Origin: Crateriforma spongiae
Lineage (GTDB): Bacteria > Planctomycetota > Planctomycetia > Pirellulales > Pirellulaceae
Assembly: GCF_012290005.1 (NCBI RefSeq)
Contig: NZ_JAAXMS010000009.1
Location: 220,217 to 284,216 of the forward strand
DNA length: 64,000 nt
Reading direction: 5' to 3'
Part shown: one piece after another, positions 10,375 to 19,554 of the stretch
Layout: each line of letters starts with the position of its first letter
Position numbering within the stretch: the first letter of the stretch is position 1
Notes under the pieces: model-generated
The model's database searches: none
What the model was told of the DNA's origin: nothing
What the model saw: only the letters and a program-made list of their open reading frames with translations
Position numbers and translations under genes: made by a program

Positions 10375-11295
10375 TCAGTGAACGATTTCCGGCGCGCCCA
10401 GCAACGCGGTGTGACGGCCGTCGTGGAAATAGACACGATTGCGGCCCGTGTTCTTGGCGGCATACAACGCTTCGTCGGCTCGGCGAACCAACGGTGCGAC
10501 CACCATGTCGTCGCGTGGCTCGCTGACACCGATGCTCATGGTCACCTGCAGCGAAACGTTGCCCACTTCGATTCGTTCCGACGCGAAATGCCTTCGGAAC
10601 TCGTTCATCTTTTCCGATGCCATCTTCAGCGGCACGTCCAACAGCACCGCGAACTCTTCGCCGCCGAACCGCGCCACCATGATGGCCGATGGCAAACCGT
10701 GATTCAGGCTGCTGGCCAAGTGCTGCAGCACCTGATCACCGATTTGGTGCCCGTGGGTGTCATTGATCGACTTGAAACGATCGATATCAATCAACGCCAG
10801 CGAAAACGCGCGGCCGCCACGACGATAGGTCGCCAGCAGTTCGTCGATTTTCTGATCAAAGGCACGACGATTGGCCAACCCGGTCAACCCGTCGGTCCGC
10901 GCTTCGGTCAGATAGCTTTCGATTTGTCGTGTTTGTTTATCCAGTTGTCGCTCGGCCGCTTCCAACCGCGACTGCAACTCGTCGTTGCTGTTCATGATTT
11001 GGCTTAGCAAGATCAGCATCCGGTCGTCCGAACCGTCGGACGCCTTGTGATCACGCACGGCTTTTTCCAGTCGGCCCAACTGGTCTTGGTACTGGGAAAC
11101 GTTCCCCGAATACTCGCTGGTCCAACTGCCCAGACTTAACAACAGGTGTCGGATCCGGTCACGGTCCTCGCTGCTGAACATTCCGGACGCATAGCGGGTT
11201 TTCGCGGCGCGAAACCCGAACCATCCGGCCGCTGCGATCAACAATCCTGCCGCGCCGCCGGCGACGGCCATCCATTGCCAGGGAACCTGAAACAT
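10375..11295 (-). CDS. Membrane-anchored diguanylate cyclase (GGDEF)
   Basis: 306 residues from the ATG at 11295; a TTG at 11298 is also in frame. One N-terminal membrane helix (WMAVAGGAAGLLIAAAGWFGF), then a helical linker (about 40-130) and a GGDEF domain from about residue 135. The active-site loop is GGEEF, the substrate motif is LIDIDRFKSINDTHGHQIGD, so c-di-GMP synthesis is expected. The RxxD inhibitory site normally five residues before GGEEF is absent, which predicts no product inhibition (inference). The gene follows glgC with at most five bases between stop and start, so the two should be co-translated. Confidence 0.92.
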   Translation of the reverse strand: MFQVPWQWMAVAGGAAGLLIAAAGWFGFRAAKTRYASGMFSSEDRDRIRHLLLSLGSWTSEYSGNVSQYQDQLGRLEKAVRDHKASDGSDDRMLILLSQIMNSNDELQSRLEAAERQLDKQTRQIESYLTEARTDGLTGLANRRAFDQKIDELLATYRRGGRAFSLALIDIDRFKSINDTHGHQIGDQVLQHLASSLNHGLPSAIMVARFGGEEFAVLLDVPLKMASEKMNEFRRHFASERIEVGNVSLQVTMSIGVSEPRDDMVVAPLVRRADEALYAAKNTGRNRVYFHDGRHTALLGAPEIVH

Positions 11296-11300
11296 CAATA

Positions 11301-12566
11301 TCAGACCATCGTTTCTGCGGGAATCACTTCGCCCCTGGCGATGACCACCAATCCGCTTTCGGTCACCGTGAACCCGCGTGCGGCATCAGCGGCCGGATCG
11401 AAACCGATTTCGGTTCCCTGCGGGATACTGACCCCTTTATCGACAATCACGCGTCGCAACTTGCAGTGTCGTCCGACGTCCACGTGATCAAACAGAATGC
11501 TGTCTTCGACGCTGGCGTAGCTATTCACCCGGCATCCGGCCCCGATGATGCTGCGTGCGACGCGACCACCGCTGATGATCGCCCCCTGACAGACGATCGA
11601 ATCCAGGGCTTCGCCTTTGCGTGAACTGTGGCCTTCGCTGCCGAAGACGAACTTTGGCGGTGGCAACATCGGCTGGAACGAACGCATCGGCCAAGCCTGG
11701 TCGTACAGATTCAACTGCGGGTCGACACCAATCAGATCCATGTTCGCTTCGTAGTAGGCATCGATCGTGCCGACGTCCCGCCAATACGCGTCGGCCCCGG
11801 CGTGCGGCGTGACGCTGTCTTTGCGATTTTCATCCAGAAACGGAAACGCAAACACGCGGCTGTTGCTGATCGCATCCGGAATGATGTTCTTGCCGAAATC
11901 GTGCGCGCTGTCGGGCTGGGTCGCGTCGTCGCACAATCGCTCGTACAAGTACCTCGCTTTGAAGACATAGATCCCCATCGACGCCAAACACACGTCGGGA
12001 TCCTCCGGCGTGGGGATCGGCTGATCGGGCTTCTCTTGAAACCCCATCAGCTGGCCATCAGGATCGACTTGCATGACGCCAAACTGCTTGGCGTCTTCAC
12101 ACCGCACTCGCAACGCGCCGATCGTGATGTCGGCATCGCGATCACGATGGAAATCCACCATCGTCTTGTAATTCATCTTGTAAATGTGATCACCCGCCAG
12201 CACGACCACATCTTCGGGTTGCTCGCGTTCGATCGCATAGATGTTCTGGTAAACGGCGTCGGCCGTTCCCTGGTACCAGTTGTCATCGATCCGCTGTTGG
12301 GGCGGAACGACGTCGATGAATTCACCCAGTTCACGGCAAAAGTAGTTCCGCCATGCCAAGTGAATGTGACGGTCCAGCGACTGGGCCTTGTATTGCGTCA
12401 ACAACAGCATTCGACGCATGCCACTGTTCAGACAATTGCTAAGCACAAAGTCGACGATTCGGTACAGACCGCCGAACGGCACCGCCGGCTTTGCCCGGTC
12501 TCGGGTCAGCGGTTCCAGTCGCGATCCACGACCGCCCGCCAATATCACCGTCAGAGTGTCTCGCAT
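11301..12566 (-). CDS. glgC: Glucose-1-phosphate adenylyltransferase
   Basis: 421 residues from the ATG at 12566. The open frame extends much further upstream, but the protein family begins exactly at RDTLTVILAGGRGSRLEPLT, the nucleotide-binding loop. Other family markers are RAKPAVPFGG, DNWYQGTADAVYQN, VVVLAGDHIYKMNY, a conserved YWRDVGTIDAYYEANMD segment and a C-terminal left-handed beta-helix (IISGGRVARSIIGAGCRV, SIPQGTEIG). It makes ADP-glucose for glycogen synthesis in the cytosol and is normally allosterically regulated. It is the first gene of a unit with the diguanylate cyclase. Confidence 0.97.
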   Translation of the reverse strand: MRDTLTVILAGGRGSRLEPLTRDRAKPAVPFGGLYRIVDFVLSNCLNSGMRRMLLLTQYKAQSLDRHIHLAWRNYFCRELGEFIDVVPPQQRIDDNWYQGTADAVYQNIYAIEREQPEDVVVLAGDHIYKMNYKTMVDFHRDRDADITIGALRVRCEDAKQFGVMQVDPDGQLMGFQEKPDQPIPTPEDPDVCLASMGIYVFKARYLYERLCDDATQPDSAHDFGKNIIPDAISNSRVFAFPFLDENRKDSVTPHAGADAYWRDVGTIDAYYEANMDLIGVDPQLNLYDQAWPMRSFQPMLPPPKFVFGSEGHSSRKGEALDSIVCQGAIISGGRVARSIIGAGCRVNSYASVEDSILFDHVDVGRHCKLRRVIVDKGVSIPQGTEIGFDPAADAARGFTVTESGLVVIARGEVIPAETMV

Positions 12567-13140
12567 GTTTGGATGTCCTTGCCACTGATACTGCGAACCC
12601 AGCGATCGTCCCGATTGATCTGTCCGTCGACGCGGGCGGCCGAAATCAACGGTCCGCGACTCCGGCACTTGAGTTATCGGCATTTGGGCACCGCCGCATC
12701 CGAAAACCCGCGATCGAAGGTCCCGATAGTCTAACAAATTGCTAGCGTATCGCCGCGTCGCCACATCACGCCCACCGATCGCCGGCGGAAGATTCATTCG
12801 CGAAATGCGTCCCCCGCTTGAAACAGACGCACGAAGTGGATTGGTATGGAGTTTGCAAATTGGGGGCATTCCAGGAGTCGTTGTGCCGATTCGGCGGTTT
12901 CCGGCACGTTTTCGCATCGTCGATTACGGCGGTTGTGCAAATTTTCCGCGCCGAATGGCCGCCGACACGTGAACCGAATCCCCCTATCACGTTGTAGAAA
13001 CGATCACGCTTTTGAAAGTTTGACCGGCCGTGTCGCTACACGGATGACCATCGGCTGGATTTTGACGCCCGCCCCGTGGCGGATGATTCGTTTTCACACC
13101 CCATCACCCAACATCGTTCTGTCCAGGGAGTTTCCTTCTA
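12567..13140. other. Divergent intergenic region, about 570 bases
   Basis: Separates glgC (minus) from the HtrA-type protease (plus) and must contain both promoters. No RNA gene, clear operator or convincing open reading frame was recognised. The ribosome-binding site CAGGGAGT of the protease gene is at its right end (about 13122-13130). Confidence 0.55.
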
Positions 13141-14682
13141 ATGCAGAAGCAGTTTCACAAGCTCAGTATGGTGCTCGGCGCAATGTTGACCGGAGCCCTT
13201 CTAACCGGCGTTGTGACCAGTCTGCCATCGGGCCTACGCAGCGATGCGTATGCGGACCAACAGGCCAGCGCCCGAAGTGCCCAACAAAATTTGGCCAAGC
13301 AAAACCTCAGCACGGCTCAAGATCTTTCGACCGCGTTTCGAAACGTGGCCGACGCCATTCGTCCATCGGTGGTCAGCATCAGTACGGCGCGAACGATGCT
13401 GGTGCGTGGCGGTGGCGGCATGAACGAATTGCCGCCGGAGTTTCGACGCAGTTTGCCGCCCGGATTCGAAGACTTCTTTGACTTCGATCGCCGCCGGGGC
13501 AACCGCGGAAATTCGTCTCCCGAGCGCCGCCGCATGCAAACCGGCATGGGCAGCGGTGTGATCGTTCGCGCCGACGGTTACATCCTGACCAATAACCACG
13601 TCGTCGCCAACGCCGACGAAGTCACCGTCGAACTAAGCGACGGGACCGAGTTGACCGCGGAAGTCGTCGGCACCGATCCGCCGACCGACTTGGCCGTGTT
13701 GAAAGTCGACCAAGATGGCTTGATGCCGGTCGCCATCGGCAGCAGCGACAATATCCAAGTCGGTGATTGGGTGCTGGCCATCGGCAGCCCCTTCGGACTG
13801 GATCAAACGGTGACCGCCGGCATCATCAGCGGAAAGAACCGGGTTCAAGGCATCGTCGGTAACGGCAACGGATACGAAGACTTCCTGCAAACCGATGCCG
13901 CGATCAACCCGGGCAATTCCGGCGGACCACTGGTCAACCTGCGTGGCGAATTGGTCGGCATCAATACGGCCATCGCATCGCGCAGCGGCGGCAACAACGG
14001 GATTGGTTTCGCCATCCCCGTGTCGCTGGCCAAGCCGATCCTGTCGTCGATCATCGAAACCGGAAAAGTCCAACGTGGCTTCTTGGGTGCCCAGGTCGGT
14101 GACGTCAACAGCGCGACGTCTGAAGAATTCGGCTTGAAGGTCAAACAGGGCGCGTTGATCAGCAGTGTCTTGGACGACCAGCCGGCCGCCCAAGCGGGAT
14201 TGCAACCGGGCGATGTGGTCACCGACATCGATGGCAAGACGATCCGCAGTGGCACGCAATTGCGAAACTATGTCGCCAGCCGCAAACCGGGATCGACGAT
14301 CAACATGACCGTCAATCGGAACGGCAACGAGGTTGACATCTCGGTCAAGCTAGGCGAGCTGAACGAAGACGCGATCGCCCTGTTCAGCGACGGCGGAACT
14401 CTGGGCGTGACCGTCCAGCCGCTGACGTCGGACACCGCCAAACGCTACGGCTACGACGCCGATGAAGAAGGGTTGCTGGTGACGGGTGTCGAAGACGGCA
14501 GTGCAGCCGCCGAACACGGCATCCAGCCGGGCGACATCATCAAAAAGGCCAACGGCGAAGACGTCCGCAGCGACAAGGACCTTGAAAAAGCCGCCGCAGC
14601 GGCGCGACAATCGGGCCAGTCCTTGCGGCTGACCGTTCGCCGCGAAAACAGCCTGATGATGATTCCGGTCCCGCTGGACTGA
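13141..14682 (+). CDS. HtrA/DegP-family periplasmic serine protease (Do-like)
   Basis: 513 residues. The N-terminus has a signal or anchor segment (LSMVLGAMLTGALLTGVVTSL). The trypsin-like domain carries the catalytic triad as H153 in TNNHVV, D183 in PTDLAVLK and S260 in NPGNSGGPL. Two PDZ domains follow: about 300-400 (GFLGAQV, QAGLQPGDVVTDIDGK) and about 415-505 (LGVTVQPL, EHGIQPGDIIKKANGE). An Arg/Gly/Pro-rich insert lies at about 95-135 in the LA-loop region. The role is envelope protein quality control. A GGGAG ribosome-binding site precedes the ATG, and a strong terminator follows the gene. Confidence 0.95.
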   Translation: MQKQFHKLSMVLGAMLTGALLTGVVTSLPSGLRSDAYADQQASARSAQQNLAKQNLSTAQDLSTAFRNVADAIRPSVVSISTARTMLVRGGGGMNELPPEFRRSLPPGFEDFFDFDRRRGNRGNSSPERRRMQTGMGSGVIVRADGYILTNNHVVANADEVTVELSDGTELTAEVVGTDPPTDLAVLKVDQDGLMPVAIGSSDNIQVGDWVLAIGSPFGLDQTVTAGIISGKNRVQGIVGNGNGYEDFLQTDAAINPGNSGGPLVNLRGELVGINTAIASRSGGNNGIGFAIPVSLAKPILSSIIETGKVQRGFLGAQVGDVNSATSEEFGLKVKQGALISSVLDDQPAAQAGLQPGDVVTDIDGKTIRSGTQLRNYVASRKPGSTINMTVNRNGNEVDISVKLGELNEDAIALFSDGGTLGVTVQPLTSDTAKRYGYDADEEGLLVTGVEDGSAAAEHGIQPGDIIKKANGEDVRSDKDLEKAAAAARQSGQSLRLTVRRENSLMMIPVPLD

Positions 14683-14716
14683 TCGAATCCGCCGAATCAG
14701 GTTCAATTCATCGCCA

Positions 14717-14751
14717 CCGGCCGCATCGTCCATCGATGCGGCCGGTTTCTT
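14717..14751 (+). terminator. Rho-independent terminator after the HtrA protease
   Basis: A perfect 12-bp stem, CCGGCCGCATCG (14717-14728) with CGATGCGGCCGG (14734-14745), five-base loop, followed by TTTCTT. It lies 35 bases after the protease stop and between two convergent genes. Confidence 0.88.
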
Positions 14752-14769
14752 GTGCGCAGCCTGCTTCAT

Positions 14770-16365
14770 TCAGGGCGCTGCGTTCTTCGTTGGCACGGAC
14801 GCATCGAAATCAATTACTTGCACCGGAGCCTTGTCCGCGTCCATTTGATCGGGCAGCATATGGACGCGTCGGCCGGTCGAATCGGCAAAGTACAATCGCG
14901 AGGGCGACAATTCCGTCGGGTTTCCGTCCGCCCAAAACACAAAGAACGGATCCGCAGCGTCGACGGGATGCCGTACATAGTTGTGGTTGCGGATACTGTT
15001 TTCGGTCACCGCATTTTGTCGTTGCCACGTCGCCCCGGCGTCCCGACTGATCCAGCGAACGATTTCACCACCACCGTGGTCCGCCTGCGGTCCCGCGTCG
15101 GACGGAACCATCACGATCCACTGATCATTGTGAATGATCAGTGATCCCATGTCATAGTTGTGGTCCACCTGCGTGATCTGGTTTTCGACCCAGGCGGTGT
15201 CTGTCCAGCGAACCAGCTTCAATCGACGCGGCGCATTGGGCGGCCCCGGTTCATGTCCGCCGCTGGTGACGATCAAGCATGCCGGACGTCCTTGGTCATC
15301 AAAGACCATATTCTTCAGATACACATTGCGACCGTCCGACTCGTAATCACGGACTCGGCACGAATGGTCGACGTCGACAACGGGCGTTTCCACTGGGTTG
15401 CCTTCGACATCAGTCCAGGTGACGCCGCCGTCGTCGGACTGCAGGTAGTACAAATCCGTTCGCTTATCCACGTTGCCACCGGGATGTCTGTTGAAAAATG
15501 TCCCGATGCGTTGTCGCCATACGGCACTGGTTTGATAGTGTCCGCCGGCACGGTCCCCGTCACGAAGAATGCCCGCCAGCTTTTGATCTTCGGTCCAATT
15601 CCGCCCGTCGATGCTGCGTTCGATATACAACTCGCGCACACCGGTGTATTTGGTGAAAAGATGCACGAAGGGGGTTTCCAAACCATCGATCCACCAAGGC
15701 TGAGGATAGGTCAGTTCTTCTTCGCGGATTTGTTCGAACCCGTCGATCGAATACGGACTTCGACTGCGGTACTTGTATCCCGGCCGCGTTCGACCGCGTC
15801 CGCTGACAAAGATCCATAGATAGCCTTGGTCGTCAATCAACAGACTGGGGTTGTCATGCGGGTCGTCGACGCCGCCTTTGTCATGCACGACGACGGGGCG
15901 GGGCACTTGGCCGGTTCGGTGGTCGTAATACGACACCATGCACAACAGATATCGCTGTTCGTCTTCGGGCGCACCGCCGTAAACAAAAAACGTTTTGTCG
16001 ACCTCGGGGCAGTGAACGGCCAGCGGAACATGCTTGGCGGTGTAAGTGGCCAGACCGCCGGAGTACTTGTCGCCGTAGGGAAAGGTCGGCTGGCGTCGCA
16101 TCGGAATGTAACCGCCATCTTCGCCCTGTCCGTAAAACTGGCCCAGCGTGAACCAGATCCCACGATACCCGTTGATCCGGCGTACCGATTCGCCGGACAC
16201 CGTCGATGGATTCGGGCCGACCTCTTGCGCGACGGTCGATATCGCCGGAATAGCCAACCCGACCAGCAACGCGACGGGACCGCACCACAAAAGATGACGA
16301 CGCGGCGGCCCGATTCCAATTCCCGTCGTCAATGCTTGATGCCTGGCCATCGCCTTCTCGTTCAT
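14770..16365 (-). CDS. Secreted BNR_4-family protein
   Basis: 531 residues from the ATG at 16365; an ATG at 16350 with GAGAAGG just before it is an alternative, and the long frame to 16491 is not needed. A signal segment is present (GPVALLVGLAIPAISTVAQ). The mature protein begins with NGYRGIWFTLGQ and contains BNR_4 features such as KYSGGLATYTAKHVPLAVH, DPHDNPSLLIDDQGYLWIFVSG and a BNR/Asp box SDDGGVTWTD. BNR_4 proteins are beta-propellers often encoded with polysaccharide-degradation genes; the activity of this one is not known. It is divergent from mutL, sharing a region of about 135 bases. Confidence 0.85.
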   Translation of the reverse strand: MNEKAMARHQALTTGIGIGPPRRHLLWCGPVALLVGLAIPAISTVAQEVGPNPSTVSGESVRRINGYRGIWFTLGQFYGQGEDGGYIPMRRQPTFPYGDKYSGGLATYTAKHVPLAVHCPEVDKTFFVYGGAPEDEQRYLLCMVSYYDHRTGQVPRPVVVHDKGGVDDPHDNPSLLIDDQGYLWIFVSGRGRTRPGYKYRSRSPYSIDGFEQIREEELTYPQPWWIDGLETPFVHLFTKYTGVRELYIERSIDGRNWTEDQKLAGILRDGDRAGGHYQTSAVWRQRIGTFFNRHPGGNVDKRTDLYYLQSDDGGVTWTDVEGNPVETPVVDVDHSCRVRDYESDGRNVYLKNMVFDDQGRPACLIVTSGGHEPGPPNAPRRLKLVRWTDTAWVENQITQVDHNYDMGSLIIHNDQWIVMVPSDAGPQADHGGGEIVRWISRDAGATWQRQNAVTENSIRNHNYVRHPVDAADPFFVFWADGNPTELSPSRLYFADSTGRRVHMLPDQMDADKAPVQVIDFDASVPTKNAAP

Positions 16366-16499
16366 TTGCAGTGTTCTAACTTGATCGTGACAGATCAAAA
16401 ATAAGCGATATTTCAACCGCCGGGGGCTTCGCGGATTCGGGGCCAGCGAATCACACGAAATCGGTTGCCACTTGGCATCCTTGCGGTACATTCAGCGGC

Positions 16500-18485
16500 A
16501 TGACATCCATCGCCACAACGCCACCGATCATCCGTCAGTTGCCACCGAATTTGGTCAACCAAATCGCGGCGGGCGAGGTGATCGAACGCCCCGCATCGGT
16601 CGTCAAGGAACTGCTGGAAAATAGCATCGATGCGGGCGCCAAACGGGTCGAACTGACCATCCAAGGCGGCGGCAGTGAACTGATCCGAATCAGCGACGAT
16701 GGATGTGGTATCGCCGATGCGCAAATGCCACTGGCGGTGACCAGCCATGCGACTAGCAAATTGCCGGACGATGAAATGCTGTTTCATGTCGGCACGCTGG
16801 GTTTCCGTGGCGAAGCACTGGCGTCGATTGCCAGCGTGTCGCAAATGACGATCCGCAGCCGTCCCGCCGACGCCGACATCGGCAGCGAATTGAACGTCCG
16901 CGGCGGCGTGATCGAAGGCCCGGCCCCCTGTGGTTGCCCGACCGGCACGGTGATCGAAGTCAAAAACCTGTTCTTCAATACCCCCGTGCGTCACAAGTTC
17001 TTAAAAACGACGCAAACCGAACGGGGACACATCACCGAAGCGTTCACGCGGTTGGCCCTTGCCAACCCCAACGTCCATTTCGTCTATCGGCAAGGCGAAA
17101 AACTGTTACACGACCTGCCACCGACGGTTCGCTGGGCAGACCGGATTGCGGCATTCTTTGGTGCCGAGATTGCCGAATCACTGATTCCGGTCCACAGCGA
17201 CGATTCAGCCATCGGTATCGACGGGTTCGTTTGTGATCCGTCGGTCAGCCGCGGCAACAATCGGATGCAGTACCTGTTTCTAAACGGTCGACACATCCGC
17301 GACCGTTCGTTGCAACACGCCCTGGGTGAAGCCTATCGAGGCATGTTGATGGTTGGACGCCAGCCGATCTGCTTCCTGCGGTTGACCATGCCGCCGTCGA
17401 TGATCGATGTCAACGTCCACCCGACCAAGCAGGAAGTGAGGTTCACCGATGGCGGACGCGTTTACAGTCGTCTGCTACAAACGCTTCGCCACCATTTCTT
17501 GACCAGCAATCTGACCCAACGCGTGGGCCCACCCGCACCGGTTGAACCACAGGCGCTGCCCAACAGCGGCAGCGAATCCGTGATGGGCATGTCGGTCAAA
17601 GCAGTGGACCAGCAACGTCAATCCGTCATCAATTGGGCACAAACGGGCCAAGATTCCACCAGCACCCCGGGCCCGATCCCGGACTTTCGTCCGTTTCCAT
17701 CTGGCGGCGCGTCGACCGGATTGCCAAGCAGTCCGACCGTCAACGGCCCCATCGAAACTCCGGTGCAAGATGAAGCAACGGAAACACAATCGTCCACGGA
17801 CGACGTTGCCCCGTGGGATGGTGACGATCCCAGCACTCCGGTGCAATTGCCACCCGATACGACCGAAGCGGGCGCCGCGTCACCAACGGTCAGCTATCTG
17901 GGTTCCCAGGTGCACAATCGGTACTTGGTCACGCAAGACGAAAAGGGCATGGTCGTCATCGATCAGCACGCCCTTCACGAACGGGTGTTGTACGAACGGG
18001 TGTGCCAGAAAGTCTTGCACAGCGGACAACGGTTGGAAGCCCAACGTTTGCTGGTCCCCGAAACCATTGCCCTGACTCCCGGTGAACATGCCGCGGCGTT
18101 GGAAGTTCAGGAAACGCTAGCACAGATCGGTCTGGAAATCGAAGACTTCGGCGGCGACACGATCGCAATCCATTCCTATCCGGCAATGTTGCCCAAACGC
18201 CCGCCGGGCGAAATGCTGCACGTCGTCTTGGAATCACTGCTGGGTGCCGGAAAGCAACCCGACCCCAAAGACCTGCTGAACCACCTGTTGGCGACCATCG
18301 CATGCAAAGCCGCGGTGAAAGCCGGAGATCCATTGACCAGCGAAGAAATCACCAGCCTGCTGGAACAACGCGACCTGTACCACGAAACCCATCATTGCCC
18401 CCACGGACGACCCACCGCGTTGTTCTTTAGTCTGGACGAACTGGATCGCATGTTCGGGCGACTGGGCCCCCGCGGCCGAAGCTAA
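16500..18485 (+). CDS. mutL: DNA mismatch repair protein MutL (endonuclease type)
   Basis: 661 residues, typical length. The N-terminal GHKL ATPase motifs are VIERPASVVKELLENSIDAGA, ISDDGCGI, TSHATSKL and GTLGFRGEALASI. A Pro/Ser-rich linker occupies about 345-460. The C-terminal dimerisation domain contains DQHALHERVLYE (from residue 488), matching the DQHA-x2-E-x4-E metal-binding endonuclease motif, plus ACKAAVKAG and CPHGRP (about 633). It is therefore expected to nick DNA itself, as in organisms lacking MutH. It couples MutS mismatch recognition to strand removal. Confidence 0.97.
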   Translation: MTSIATTPPIIRQLPPNLVNQIAAGEVIERPASVVKELLENSIDAGAKRVELTIQGGGSELIRISDDGCGIADAQMPLAVTSHATSKLPDDEMLFHVGTLGFRGEALASIASVSQMTIRSRPADADIGSELNVRGGVIEGPAPCGCPTGTVIEVKNLFFNTPVRHKFLKTTQTERGHITEAFTRLALANPNVHFVYRQGEKLLHDLPPTVRWADRIAAFFGAEIAESLIPVHSDDSAIGIDGFVCDPSVSRGNNRMQYLFLNGRHIRDRSLQHALGEAYRGMLMVGRQPICFLRLTMPPSMIDVNVHPTKQEVRFTDGGRVYSRLLQTLRHHFLTSNLTQRVGPPAPVEPQALPNSGSESVMGMSVKAVDQQRQSVINWAQTGQDSTSTPGPIPDFRPFPSGGASTGLPSSPTVNGPIETPVQDEATETQSSTDDVAPWDGDDPSTPVQLPPDTTEAGAASPTVSYLGSQVHNRYLVTQDEKGMVVIDQHALHERVLYERVCQKVLHSGQRLEAQRLLVPETIALTPGEHAAALEVQETLAQIGLEIEDFGGDTIAIHSYPAMLPKRPPGEMLHVVLESLLGAGKQPDPKDLLNHLLATIACKAAVKAGDPLTSEEITSLLEQRDLYHETHHCPHGRPTALFFSLDELDRMFGRLGPRGRS

Positions 18486-18533
18486 CCCGCGGTCACATTT
18501 GATTCCCAGCGATCCGCCCGTGCCCGACCTTCG

Positions 18534-19547
18534 TCAGGGCAAGCGCAGCCGTTCAATCGACGTTAACTCCGGACCGCCGCCACGATTTCCGCTGCCCGAC
18601 GCGGTGTATAAGAAACCGTCGACTTCGACAAAGCCGCTGCCGTGACGCCCACGGTTCATCGACGGCCAATCCGACCATCTCTGTTGGTCGGTATCCCAAG
18701 CTTCGACTTCGTCGTGCGCCGATTTTTGGTCACCACTCTCGCCACCACCGACCAAGACCTGATCGCCCCAAGTCATCGCCATGTTGCCCGCACGCGGTGT
18801 CGGCAAATTGGGACATTGATCCGGCGGCAGCCAAGACATCGTTTCGAAATCAAACACATCCGCTTGATCGACGGTCAAACCGAAGACGTTCTTTTCCCGT
18901 TGATGAGTCGTCCGGCCACCGATCGCATACAGCCGATCGTTACAGACGACTGCTTGAAAATGATCCCGTGCGTGGGGTGCGTCGGGCAGCGTTTCCCAAT
19001 CGCCCGTTTCCGGATCGTAGCTGTCCAGCCAGGGCTGAAAACCGTCAATGTGACCGTTGGTGATCCCGCCGACCAAATAGATTTTCCCGTTGTAATAGAC
19101 CGCTCCGGCACCGCCGCGTCGTCGCGCGGTAGGGATTGGATGCAGAAACCGAAACTCATCTTCTTTCGGGTAATAGGCGACCACGCGTTCCAGCGGCGTT
19201 TCACCGGGATAGCGCCCCGTCATCGCCCCCATCAAGTAGATCACATCACCGACCACGACCGCTTGGAAGTGATGCAATTCCATCGGCGTGGGTGACATTG
19301 CCGTCCAACGACGGATCGCAGGATCGAAAACGTCGACCGGATTGATCCGCCGACCACCGATCAAAAACACTTTGCCGTCATAGGCGGCCAATGCGGCTTC
19401 GTGACGCGCCGTCGGCTGACCTTCCGCCTGGACGGTTTCCCATTGCCAGGGTGATTCCGCACTCACGACATCGAAGCCGTGCAATGCCGCGACAAACAAA
19501 CAGCACCCGAACAACGCGAATGGTGCCGGCTTGTGATTCAATTTCAT
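18534..19547 (-). CDS. Secreted kelch-repeat beta-propeller protein
   Basis: 337 residues from the ATG at 19547. The N-terminus is a signal peptide (FALFGCCLFVAALHGFDVVSA). Kelch repeats are seen as LAAYDGKVFLIGGRR, AVVVGDVIYLMGAMTG, AVYYNGKIYLVGGITN, AVVCNDRLYAIGGRT and FVEVDGFLYTASGSG, each followed by a Trp-containing strand. That is about six blades. No catalytic motif is visible. It starts seven bases after the stop of the VanZ-domain gene, so the two form an operon. Confidence 0.9.
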   Translation of the reverse strand: MKLNHKPAPFALFGCCLFVAALHGFDVVSAESPWQWETVQAEGQPTARHEAALAAYDGKVFLIGGRRINPVDVFDPAIRRWTAMSPTPMELHHFQAVVVGDVIYLMGAMTGRYPGETPLERVVAYYPKEDEFRFLHPIPTARRRGGAGAVYYNGKIYLVGGITNGHIDGFQPWLDSYDPETGDWETLPDAPHARDHFQAVVCNDRLYAIGGRTTHQREKNVFGLTVDQADVFDFETMSWLPPDQCPNLPTPRAGNMAMTWGDQVLVGGGESGDQKSAHDEVEAWDTDQQRWSDWPSMNRGRHGSGFVEVDGFLYTASGSGNRGGGPELTSIERLRLP

Positions 19548-19554
19548 GACAGAC

